Shown here one piece after another: positions 56,446 through 64,000 of a stretch of 64,000 bases of DNA. A program made the position numbers and the translations under genes. Within the stretch, counting starts at the first letter, position 1. Each line of letters starts with the position of its first letter. The stretch covers positions 3,100,001-3,164,000 of the forward strand of contig NZ_CP032683.1 of the NCBI RefSeq assembly GCF_001304615.2, written 5' to 3'. Below the pieces are notes generated by a model. It was not told where the DNA came from, ran no database searches, and saw only the letters and a list, made by a program, of their open reading frames with translations. This DNA comes from Methanosarcina flavescens. Its GTDB lineage: Archaea; Halobacteriota; Methanosarcinia; Methanosarcinales; Methanosarcinaceae.

Positions 56446-56731
56446 TAATATCATATTATATATAATTACCAAATTATAAATCTCCGTTTAAAAGAGTATA
56501 CTTAGAAAGAGATAACCTTGATTTAAGAAGGGAGACCTGGTTCGGGAAGAGAAATTTATAGGTAGAGATACAGATATGCTAATAATATAATTCCAGCGAA
56601 AACAAATAGACCGCAAATATACTGAAGCTTTCTGATAAAGTTTGTGAAAAAACTATAATGGAAATATTAAAAAAAGACAAAAACTCAGATCGTTCGGCTT
56701 TGGAATTTTTAAAAAGCAAAGGGGAAAATAT

Positions 56732-57466
56732 ATGGGATTATTATCGAGAATGGAGACAGTGCTTAAATCAAAGATGAGTAAGGTGCTCAACAAAATGGAA
56801 GACCCGCGGGAAACGCTGGATTATTCCTATGAGAGGCAGCTGGAATTGCTCCAGAATGTGAAAAAGGGTATTGCGGAAGTTGCAACCTCAAAGAAGCGCC
56901 TCCAGCTCCAGCGTGCAAAGCTGGTTCAGAACACGGACAAACTGGAAGGTCAGGCAAGAGATGCCATTGCATCTGGCAGGGAGGATCTTGCAAGGCTCGC
57001 TCTTGAAAGAAAGGCTGCCCTCCAGCAGCAGGTTGAAGAGATTGACCGGGAAATTGCAGAGCTTGACAAGCAGCAGGAGAAGCTGGTAGAATCAGAAAAG
57101 CGCCTCTCAACGAAAGTGGAGATCTTCAGGACTCGAAAAGAGTCGATTAAAGCCCAGTATTCGGCAGCTGAAGCCCAGGTGAAAATCAATGAGTCTGTCA
57201 CAGGGATAAGCGAGGAGATGGCAGATGTGGGTCTTGCACTCGAAAGGGCCGAAAATAAGACTGAAGAGATGAAGGCACGAGCTGAAGCAATCGACGAGCT
57301 TATGGAAGCAGGCACACTTGAAGACCTTACAGGCGGCAGGGACGAAATAGATCGGGAACTTGCAAAAATCAGTACCAAAACCAGTGTAGAATCCGAACTT
57401 GCCAGACTCAAGGCTGAAGCCGGAAAAGAGACTGAAAAATTCAAAACCGGGAAAGAAGGCAAGTAA
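56732..57466 (+). CDS. pspA: PspA/IM30 family membrane-stress protein
   Basis: The 244-residue product is almost entirely helical with long coiled coils, as in PspA/Vipp1 proteins that bind and stabilise damaged membranes as ESCRT-III-like rods. 'MGLLSRMETVLKSKMSKVLN' is the membrane-binding amphipathic start. It is followed by 'KMEDPRETLDYSYERQLELL', which matches the family pattern 'edP...l......'. AAGGGGAAAA lies just upstream of ATG 56732. Downstream, 51 bases away, is a PspAA-domain gene, the usual archaeal and actinobacterial partner. Confidence 0.93.
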   Translation: MGLLSRMETVLKSKMSKVLNKMEDPRETLDYSYERQLELLQNVKKGIAEVATSKKRLQLQRAKLVQNTDKLEGQARDAIASGREDLARLALERKAALQQQVEEIDREIAELDKQQEKLVESEKRLSTKVEIFRTRKESIKAQYSAAEAQVKINESVTGISEEMADVGLALERAENKTEEMKARAEAIDELMEAGTLEDLTGGRDEIDRELAKISTKTSVESELARLKAEAGKETEKFKTGKEGK

Positions 57467-57517
57467 GGAAAAGCAGGGGAGAAGAAATAAGGAAGGAAAT
57501 GTAAGGAGGTCTGAGAA

Positions 57518-57796
57518 TTGATAATCAGGATTATGGGTGAAGGCCAGTACAGGGCACCGGAGGCTCTTTGTAACGAGTTGAATCAGATCGATAACAGGAT
57601 CGTGGACTTGGTTGAGGAAGGAAAAGCCGAGGAATTCCAAAAAGAACTTGCTAAGTTGATTTCCGAGATAAAGAAAAATGGGGAGCCGGTTGAAGCGGAG
57701 GAGATAACAGAATCCGATATCATCGTGCCGCCAGCGGACCTGAGCCTTGAGGAAGCAAAAGACATATTTAAAGGTTCTGGAATCTTTAAGGATTAA
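57518..57796 (+). CDS. PspA-associated domain (PspAA) protein
   Basis: The product has 92 residues from TTG 57518, with AGGAGGTC eight bases upstream. 'MIIRIMGEGQYRAPEALCNE' is the PspAA opening: a small alpha/beta domain thought to bind PspA. 'ELNQIDNRIVDLVEEGKAEE' follows. The C-terminal third is acidic. It forms an operon with pspA, so it probably regulates PspA assembly during membrane stress. The TTG start is supported by the strong ribosome binding site and by family length. Confidence 0.88.
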   Translation: MIIRIMGEGQYRAPEALCNELNQIDNRIVDLVEEGKAEEFQKELAKLISEIKKNGEPVEAEEITESDIIVPPADLSLEEAKDIFKGSGIFKD

Positions 57797-57870
57797 AGTT
57801 ACAGTTTTAAAGATTTTTCCGGCACTGGAGATCAGAGTTAATCGGGTTAGCAGGTCTTCAGGGCCTGTAT

Positions 57871-58311
57871 TTATCGAATAATCATCACCGGTACCTTTGA
57901 GTGCCTGACAACGTTCTCCGCCACGCTACCGATCAGGAATTTTTTGATGCCTGTCAGACCATGCGTGCCCATTACTATAAGGTCAATACTGTTTTCACTG
58001 GCATATTCAAGGATTTTATCCGCTGGAATGCCTTTCATATATACAGGCTTAACTTTAACCCCGGCTTTTTCTCCCAGCTTTTCCACGTTTTCAACCGCAA
58101 CTCCTCCCTTATCTGCAAGATACTCCTCAAAGGCTTCGCTCCAGCCCATAACCGTTCGCGTGGTTACTGCATGCTTAGTAGAGATTACATACAGGGCATG
58201 CACTTCAGCACCTGTTGTCTTTGCGACGTTTATTCCATATGAAGCAGCTCTTTCTGCATTCTCCGAACCGTCGATTGCGACCAGAATTCTTTTGAAGAGA
58301 TTTCCTTCCAT
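57871..58311 (-). CDS. Universal stress protein (UspA family)
   Basis: From ATG 58311 (GGGGGTGG upstream; a GTG at 58320 adds three residues) the product has 146 residues. 'RILVAIDGSENAERAASYGI' is the N-terminal strand and loop. The ATP-binding signature G-x2-G-x9-G-(S/T) is present in 'MGTHGLTGIKKFLIGSVAE', so it belongs to the ATP-binding UspA/MJ0577 type. 'VVRHSKVPVMIIR' ends the chain. Cytoplasmic. It is convergent with pspA-pspAA, a sensible but unproven stress context. Confidence 0.93.
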   Translation of the reverse strand: MEGNLFKRILVAIDGSENAERAASYGINVAKTTGAEVHALYVISTKHAVTTRTVMGWSEAFEEYLADKGGVAVENVEKLGEKAGVKVKPVYMKGIPADKILEYASENSIDLIVMGTHGLTGIKKFLIGSVAENVVRHSKVPVMIIR

Positions 58312-58938
58312 TCTATCCACCCCCCTCTATAGTAGAGATAAAACAAATCCTTTTTAGGCTCACTATTTTCTTATTTTGTAATATCTATAAGTGTTTTTCT
58401 TTATTAAAACTCATTCCATTCTTTATTCTATAATTAAAAATATGAGTATCAATATTATAAACCTCATCCTGGAAGTTAAGTACTGAATTATAGTGGAAGC
58501 TGTTCCTTTTAGGCAGACTTATGCTTTTTTCTATATTGCATTAACATCTGCATCAAACGTTTCCGTTTGATATAAATGGTTTATTATATACAGAATTAAA
58601 AATAAGCTCCCGAAAATTCATAACTCAAAGAAAGGTTTTAAAAATCGATTTAAGTATAGCATGTTAGTGTATACTCTACTAGCGTATTACACACATTTAA
58701 ATAACGGATACCAAAACCAGCAGTCTCAACAATTTAAATAACGAATAGCGAAACCAGCGTCTCTACATCTACTGATACCGGTTAAGATTAATAAGCCAGA
58801 GAAAAAAACTAGAGAACTGGCTTCCTTCACTCCATGGAAGAGAGGGGTTTTAAATTTTTTCCCCGCCCCTCTTCATCCTGTTTTCCTATCCTGCTTTCCT
58901 GGATAGCAACTCTTTCTTTACGGCCTTTTCATTCTTTT
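58312..58938. other. Intergenic region with palindrome and tandem repeat
   Basis: It holds a perfect hairpin ATCAAACG-tttc-CGTTTGAT (58552-58571) and the 36-bp tandem repeat listed separately. No gene was seen in the 627 bases. Confidence 0.45.
58695..58766 (+). repeat. Imperfect tandem repeat, unit about 36 bp
   Basis: Two units (58695-58730 and 58732-58766) share ATTTAAATAACG, then AAACCAGC and TCT. They differ by a few substitutions and one short indel. Confidence 0.6.
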
Positions 58939-59538
58939 TCATTTAGTCTTTTGTCCTGATGCGTGATAATTTCTGGCAAGTTCACACATCTGTTCCGCAA
59001 CCTCGACAGGGTCTTTCCCCACGAGAATACTTACCGGCTCTTTTCCAACCGCACCGGTCACGTAAAAAATTCTGGGCATTTTCCCCCCTGCAGCCCTAAT
59101 AGCTTCCTCGACCATCCAGGAGATAGCTTCTCCCTCCTCATCCTTCAGATTCTCAGGTTCTTGACTTCGGTCCACAACAGAGAAATCCCATCTTTTCTCT
59201 TTACAATAAGTTTTCAGAAAGTCGGCAATCTCGGAACTATTTGCAAAATCTATAATAGACCTTATCTCAGGATCTTTTTTCCGGATTTCCAGAAGGACAC
59301 GTGCCATATACCCGGAAGCTCCAAATTTGATTTTTCCGATAGCTGCCGGAAATCCGTCAACTACGGAGATCCTTCCGTCTACTGCAAGCACATCTTCAGG
59401 ACTTGTCGCTTCTCTTGATGCATATACAAAATTCGTACGAACCTCAGGAATCAAAGCTGAGAATTCCGCACACTCTTCAATCTGCTCAAGCCCAAGATAT
59501 AAACGCCCAATCATGTCTGCCTTTTCATTGAGATCCAT
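58939..59538 (-). CDS. ThiN-domain protein (thiamine-phosphate synthase fold), standalone
   Basis: The product has about 199 residues from ATG 59538 (six more from ATG 59556). It is a single ThiN domain: 'ALIPEVRTNFVYASREATSP', 'DGFPAAIGKIKFGASGYMAR', 'DPEIRSIIDFA', and 'FYVTGAVGKEPVSILVGKDP'. In archaea ThiN is the C-terminal part of ThiDN, where it makes thiamine phosphate, or is fused to a DNA-binding domain in the regulator ThiR. Standalone versions exist. 'GKIKFGASG' keeps the typical FGAS motif. Whether this one is an enzyme or a ligand-binding protein is open. Confidence 0.82.
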   Translation of the reverse strand: MDLNEKADMIGRLYLGLEQIEECAEFSALIPEVRTNFVYASREATSPEDVLAVDGRISVVDGFPAAIGKIKFGASGYMARVLLEIRKKDPEIRSIIDFANSSEIADFLKTYCKEKRWDFSVVDRSQEPENLKDEEGEAISWMVEEAIRAAGGKMPRIFYVTGAVGKEPVSILVGKDPVEVAEQMCELARNYHASGQKTK

Positions 59539-59688
59539 AACATCACGGCTCCCCATTCAGTTTATCTTATGATATCTCTTCCGCATCTGTAACTTCTGTT
59601 ATCTGTCTGTTTGTCAAATGTTTTAAAAGAAGTAGCTTGCCGGCCCTTATGAATTAATTCTATCCGACGTGCCTGTAAGCGTAAGAGC

Positions 59689-60912
59689 TTATTCACTACC
59701 AGTATCATTTGTCTCTAACCGGTAGAAATGATACTCATATGGTTCCCAAGTATCGTTGATGGTTCCGTCTGTGACAGTTATGGTTCTGTTTTCCCATAAG
59801 ACTTCATATGTTCCATCTGGCACGCCGGTAATTGTTGCATTATTTGGTGTACAGTCTGCCTCGGTAAAGTCAAGCATGCTTGACGAAGCTATTAGTTTTC
59901 TACCCTCGGAATCAGTAAACATATAGGCAGTAACTGCATCGATTGTGCCACCAGGATCTGAAGTTATACTCTCCCTGCCACTGGTTACGTTTGTTGTCAG
60001 AAGTGTCCTGTTACCATTCATAATCCAGGGCCAGATCTGTTCATATTTCGGTTTAAAGTCAGCCCACCCTTCATAGTTTGGAGTACCGGCTGCATACTTA
60101 TAAGCATATGAGAAGACCCCCTGCGCTCCGCCTAAGATTCCCATGACAATCTGACTCTCGTGACGGTCAGCTACTTTTTGCTCAGTATCCAGATCCGGAT
60201 CTGAAGGATTCACTTCAATAGCCTGACCAAAAGCTTCGGTTGTTACGTATACAGTCCTTCCTGCATTCTTCCAGTCAGGAGCATTGGCAATAAGATTCCC
60301 GTATACCCAGGCGTGAGGGCGTTCAGGATGGAATTTCGTGTAAGTTGTGAAATAACAGACATCCAGCCCCGGAATGAATTCTTCGTCATCAGGCCCGGTC
60401 TGCATATCACCTAAATAATCACCAGCAACAACATTTGGGAAGTACTGTTTCATAGCTGTACGCATGGTGATAAGTGTAGAAGGATCATCTTCCTCGTCAG
60501 GAAGATAAACGCCATAGAAATCATTATCAGTAACCCCCATGTCCCTGACGCCTCTCCAGAAGCTTTCAGACTCCATCTGTGGACCGCTGGTAGCTACCAG
60601 ATATCTCGAAATACCGAGCTGTTTGCCTCTATTAATATTATCAACAAACTGCCGTGGAGTTATAGAAGTCCTCCATCCTAAATGAACAAGCGTAGCATCC
60701 TCGGTTAAAAATTGAGTCCCTGTCTCCCATCCCATCATTCCATATGGTGCAATTTTGCCACGCGGATATGGAAATTCACTGTTATTCGAGGAGTCATTTT
60801 CCGATGCATTTTGTCCGTTTGATGCCAGTGCAGCCGATGAGCCGAGAATTAAAACACAAACTAGGACTGCTGATGCCAAGAATAATAAGTATAAACTATC
60901 CTTAGTTTTCAT
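59689..60912 (-). CDS. Secreted protein, possible glycoside-hydrolase-like barrel, family not recognised
   Basis: The product has 407 residues with a signal peptide (about 1-31, ending ALAS) and an N/S-rich linker. The core has alternating strands and helices as in a TIM barrel. Aromatic/acidic motifs include 'GVYLPDEEDDPS' (about 132-143), 'YFTTYTKFHPERPHAWVYGN' and 'MGILGGAQGVFSYAYKY'. These, with a C-terminal beta-rich part ('VPDGTYEVLWENRTITVTDG'), resemble glycoside hydrolases of the GH-A/DUF4091 style. No catalytic pair can be named with confidence. GGGGGAT lies upstream of ATG 60912. It faces the window-end protease gene across repeat-bearing DNA. Confidence 0.7.
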   Translation of the reverse strand: MKTKDSLYLLFLASAVLVCVLILGSSAALASNGQNASENDSSNNSEFPYPRGKIAPYGMMGWETGTQFLTEDATLVHLGWRTSITPRQFVDNINRGKQLGISRYLVATSGPQMESESFWRGVRDMGVTDNDFYGVYLPDEEDDPSTLITMRTAMKQYFPNVVAGDYLGDMQTGPDDEEFIPGLDVCYFTTYTKFHPERPHAWVYGNLIANAPDWKNAGRTVYVTTEAFGQAIEVNPSDPDLDTEQKVADRHESQIVMGILGGAQGVFSYAYKYAAGTPNYEGWADFKPKYEQIWPWIMNGNRTLLTTNVTSGRESITSDPGGTIDAVTAYMFTDSEGRKLIASSSMLDFTEADCTPNNATITGVPDGTYEVLWENRTITVTDGTINDTWEPYEYHFYRLETNDTGSE

Positions 60913-61107
60913 CTGTTTCTATCCCCCTTTTCCATCTCCCCTCAAGATGTGTATGGATTACTCCGTGATTATTATAAATTTAGATAATATATATAACTGC
61001 AGGAGCATACTTCCCGGTACTCGGTTGATACTGTTTACAAATTAATCAGTTATTTTACAGTATTTTTTGGGGGCTATAAAAAACCGTGTCGTTTCAATTC
61101 AACTGCG
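60913..61107. other. Promoter side of the secreted-protein gene
   Basis: AT-rich DNA with TATA-like runs near 60970-61000. No gene seen. The rest of the gap to 61730 holds repeat copy C and further AT-rich sequence. An 81-codon minus frame at 61503-61748 there looks fortuitous. Confidence 0.35.
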
Positions 61108-61290
61108 TGATAAAACAAACTTTTCAAGAAAATGTTTGATTACAAGCCTTTTGAAAAAAAAGGCTTGAATGAAACCGTTGCGCCGGTATATCACGCCATC
61201 ATGCCGGCTTTTGATCAAACTTTTTTCTAAAAAGTTTGCGGTCAAGCCTTTTCGTAAAAGGGTTGCAGTGCGACGGTTCTAATCAAACGA
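61108..61290 (+). repeat. Dispersed intergenic hairpin repeat, copy C
   Basis: In order it has CAAACTTTTCAAGAAAATGTTTG, split here into a stem CAAACTTTT..AATGTTTG, then AAGCCTTTTGAAAAAAAAGG, the core GAAACCGTTGCGCCGG, GATCAAACTTTTTTCTAAAA, and GTCAAGCCTTTTCGTAAAAG. The last block (61240-61267) is an exact inverted copy of 28 bases at 10328-10355. Confidence 0.75.
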
Positions 61291-61730
61291 CGCCACGTTT
61301 GTGGGTCAACAGTTGGATAGTAAACGATAAGGAAACCCTTGTTGTCGCAGTTAAAAAAGCCTAAGATTTGATGTATGCAAACCATCCGCTGATTTTGAGT
61401 TCTCGCCAGTGACAGGCTGCTCGGTAAACTGCAATACTGCTGAAGATTTCTCTATAACTATGATTTCTCAATTATTATATTAGTAATACAGGCTAAATAA
61501 ATTCATATATTTTGGGGAAGATACATTCGTAAAAACTTTAAATATCTGGATTTTGCATGTTTACGAAATAATTCCAAAAGTCTTTTTATTTTTAACAATT
61601 CAATTAATAATTTCCAGAATTTTCTCATAGTCTGGAATTTTATAGATTCTATGGGGAGTAAGATTCGAAAACAAATCTTTGGTTTTAGGGCAAACTTATT
61701 TACAAAATGTATGAAGGGAGGCAAATAAAG

Positions 61731-64000
61731 TTGAAGAAAAATAATCAAAAAATGAATACAGAGATCAGCATGAAGAAGAATCTCAGTATAATAAGCGATC
61801 TAAATGTGAGAAAAAAGATAGTAATCTTCAGTGAACTTCTGGTTCTATTTTTTGTTATAGGGTCATCTATAGCGATGGCAGATACAGGATCTTCGGAAAT
61901 AAACACAGCATCTGAGATTCAGAGTAATGCCCTAAACCAGACTGACAGTCTCCCAGAGCTTAAATATGCGCCGGAAAACCCCAAGTTTACCAAATACCTT
62001 AACAATAAAAATTACACTCAAAATGCACTTTCCCAAAATGAATATCAAACCGGTTTTGTACCCGCGCCTGTAGATCTCAGTCATCTAAGCGATGTTTCAG
62101 CAGGACATGTATCTGCTCCAGCTTACTATGATCTGCGAGCTCTGAACAGGGTAACAGATGTTAGAGATCAGGGTCATGAAGGAACTTGCTGGGCATTTGC
62201 AACCTATGCATCTCTGGAATCATGCTTACTGCCGGAAGAGAACCGGGATTTCTCAGAAAACAATATGAAAAACCTGCTTTCTTCTGTATATCCAGAAGGT
62301 TTTGACTTTACTCCGGATGAAGGCGGAAACCATCTCATGTCAACAGCCTATCTGGCTCGCTGGAACGGACCAGTGGATGAAACCGATGATCCTTATGATC
62401 CTTCTAATTATTCCTCGGTCTACTCACCCACTGGATTACATGTACAGAAGCACATACGAGATGTACTCATTATTCCAGACAGGAAAAGTCCAATGGACAA
62501 TGATAACATAAAATCTGTAGTCCAGAACTACGGAGCGGTATACACCACAATGTACGTCAATCCTGCCTATTATTCCCCTGATCAACGTTACTATTACTGT
62601 AACAGTGTTATCTCATATCCTAATCATGCTGTGGCTATTGTTGGCTGGAATGACTCGTTTGATAAGAATCAGTTTTCCAACGTTCCGCCCGGAAATGGTG
62701 CATTTATTGTAAAAAATAGCTGGGGCAAGACCTGGGGGGAGGAGGGATATTTCTATGTATCCTACTACGACACAAAACTCGGATACGATGGAAACGTTGT
62801 GTTCACAGCTGGAAACACTGATGATTATGATTCCATATACCAGTATGACCCGCTCGGATGGGTCAACAGTGTTGGATATAGTAATCCTACTTGCTGGTGT
62901 GCAAACATCTTTACTGCAAAATCTTATGAAGTTCTCAAAGCCGTAGGTTTCTATACAACAGACTCAAACTGCAACTATGAAATATATATATACACTGATC
63001 CAGAGTTCAGCCCCATAAGTAGAACAGGCTATGTTCTTACCCAAAGCGGTACAATTCCATTTGCAGGCTACCACACGATTCCCCTGAATTCAGGAGTTAA
63101 GCTCAAAGCAGGTCAAAAGTTTTCGGTAGTTCTGAAGCTTACAACTCATGGATATAACTTCCCGATTGCCTTTGAATATCCAAAATCAGGCTACAGTAGT
63201 AAAGCAAAAGCAAACACAGGAGAGAGCTTTATAAGTCCTGATGGAATTAAATGGGAAGACTTAACAAAACATTATCCAAATGCAAATGTATGTATCAAGG
63301 CATTCACCTATCCAATTTCGTTTCCCGTTGCAAACTTCAGTAGCAATATAAGCGAAGGTTATGTTCCATTGAATGTACAGTTTAACGACAGTTCAAGAAA
63401 TGTAACCAGATGGAACTGGGATTTTGGAGATGGAAATTATTCAACCGAGCAGAATCCAATGCATGTTTATTCCAGAACAGGAACTTATCCTGTCAACCTG
63501 ACCGCAAGCAATGATAATGGTACAGATTCAAAACTTGCTACTATAGCTGTTCTTCAACAGCCTGCTTACGCATACATTGCAAACACGGGTAGCAACACTA
63601 TCTCTGTAATTGACACCGCAAAAGACAATGTTATCACCACTGTAGAAGCAGGTGCTGGCCCTTATGGAGTTGGAGTAAGTCCGGATGGAAAAAAGGTATA
63701 TGTAGCGCACAATGACAGCAACACTGTCTCTGTAATTGACACTGCAACAAACACTGTTACAGCCACGGTGCCTGTAGGAAGGAAGCCCTGGGGAATTGCG
63801 GTCACTCCGGATGGGAAAAAGGTGTATGTGGCGAATAATCTGGATAATACTACATCTGTAATTGATACTGCAACGAACACTGTCATAGCTACGGTCCCTG
63901 CAGGAATTTATCCTTCTGGAGTTGCAGTTACACCGGATGGAACAAAGGTATATTTTGCGAGTTCACTTCACTTTGAAAACTCAACAAGCAGTATTGTTTC
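61731..64000 (+). CDS. Secreted papain-like (C1A) protease with PKD domain and YVTN beta-propeller (cut by window edge)
   Basis: The frame is open from TTG 61731 (GGGAGG ten bases upstream) or ATG 61752 to the right edge, so the C-terminus is missing. By residue from TTG: signal/anchor segment (about 26-50), propeptide-like stretch, C1A peptidase (about 125-360) with catalytic Cys153 (EGTCWAFATY), His299 (NHAVAIVGW) and Asn329 (VKNSWGKTWGEEGYFY). A beta domain follows, then PKD (about 535-612, 'WNWDFGDGNYSTEQNP'), then YVTN-type propeller repeats ('TISVIDTA..VITTV', 'SPDGKKVYVAHNDSN'). PKD and YVTN modules are common in Methanosarcina surface-layer proteins. A surface-bound protease is likely. 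Confidence 0.9.
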   Translation, partial: MKKNNQKMNTEISMKKNLSIISDLNVRKKIVIFSELLVLFFVIGSSIAMADTGSSEINTASEIQSNALNQTDSLPELKYAPENPKFTKYLNNKNYTQNALSQNEYQTGFVPAPVDLSHLSDVSAGHVSAPAYYDLRALNRVTDVRDQGHEGTCWAFATYASLESCLLPEENRDFSENNMKNLLSSVYPEGFDFTPDEGGNHLMSTAYLARWNGPVDETDDPYDPSNYSSVYSPTGLHVQKHIRDVLIIPDRKSPMDNDNIKSVVQNYGAVYTTMYVNPAYYSPDQRYYYCNSVISYPNHAVAIVGWNDSFDKNQFSNVPPGNGAFIVKNSWGKTWGEEGYFYVSYYDTKLGYDGNVVFTAGNTDDYDSIYQYDPLGWVNSVGYSNPTCWCANIFTAKSYEVLKAVGFYTTDSNCNYEIYIYTDPEFSPISRTGYVLTQSGTIPFAGYHTIPLNSGVKLKAGQKFSVVLKLTTHGYNFPIAFEYPKSGYSSKAKANTGESFISPDGIKWEDLTKHYPNANVCIKAFTYPISFPVANFSSNISEGYVPLNVQFNDSSRNVTRWNWDFGDGNYSTEQNPMHVYSRTGTYPVNLTASNDNGTDSKLATIAVLQQPAYAYIANTGSNTISVIDTAKDNVITTVEAGAGPYGVGVSPDGKKVYVAHNDSNTVSVIDTATNTVTATVPVGRKPWGIAVTPDGKKVYVANNLDNTTSVIDTATNTVIATVPAGIYPSGVAVTPDGTKVYFASSLHFENSTSSIV

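Noticed and set aside
61503-61748. 81-codon minus frame upstream of the protease gene
   Set aside because: It covers the ribosome binding site and first codons of the protease gene and has chance-like Leu/Ile/Phe/Lys content.

Overview
The window is chromosomal DNA of a methanogenic archaeon of the genus Methanosarcina or a very close relative. The strongest marker is the gamma-class carbonic anhydrase Cam at 5437-6186, whose Zn/Fe ligands and 213-residue mature length match the M. thermophila enzyme. Archaeal information-processing genes (Rpo4/RpoF, L21e, Rio2, Pus10, TrmY, Trm1, KsgA), a methanogen-type MsvR redox regulator, MEDS/PocR/PAS sensor kinases, and secreted TolB-, PKD-, YVTN- and DUF4430-type surface proteins agree with this. 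Intergenic DNA is long and AT-rich. I saw no rRNA, tRNA, CRISPR array or prophage, and no intact transposase.

Layout. 0-8 kb: secreted or membrane proteins (partial surface protein, lipoprotein, HEAT-repeat/zinc-ribbon protein, dolichol-kinase-like membrane enzyme, Cam, a frameshifted TolB-type propeller). 8-15 kb: NAD salvage (pncB), a DJ-1/PfpI protein, Rio2 kinase, the DUF460 nuclease-like protein and UPF0280. 15-19 kb: a sensor histidine kinase split by an in-frame ochre codon, then an isochorismatase-fold protein whose metal-site segment has moved to the C-terminus. 19-30 kb: envelope and ion-flux genes (secreted M3 peptidase, MscS, DUF432, CorA, a TM-helix channel-like protein, a DUF4430/fasciclin surface protein, a second MscS). 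30-34 kb: iorA-iorB-paaK, for aromatic 2-oxoacid / aryl-CoA conversion. 34-41 kb: two small proteins, an FMN-binding protein, a secreted subtilase and a Ca2+-type P-type ATPase.

41-48 kb is the conserved core: trmY, pus10, rpl21e, rpoF, DUF655, ksgA and mtq2-like, all on the minus strand. Pus10 and TrmY are neighbours that act one after the other on position 54 of tRNA. 48-60 kb: a phosphoesterase, an MgtC/DUF4010 membrane protein, two paralogous lipoproteins with cupredoxin-like domains, trm1 with a winged-helix gene and DUF2110, msvR with a candidate operator in its own promoter, pspA-pspAA, a universal stress protein, a ThiN-domain protein and an unrecognised secreted protein. From 61.7 kb to the right edge runs a secreted papain-like protease fused to a PKD domain and a YVTN propeller.

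The most notable observations are: a 123-bp MITE with perfect 17-bp ends and a perfect 8-bp target duplication that contains a lipoprotein gene's stop codon; non-AUG starts (CUG for ksgA, apparently AUU for the DUF4430/fasciclin protein); the split MEDS kinase; the rearranged isochorismatase; and a family of intergenic hairpin repeats present at least three times. I did not find a clearly new multi-gene defence or metabolic system. The best candidates for undescribed biology are the DUF432-MscS-CorA envelope cluster and the paired ligand-free cupredoxin-like lipoproteins.
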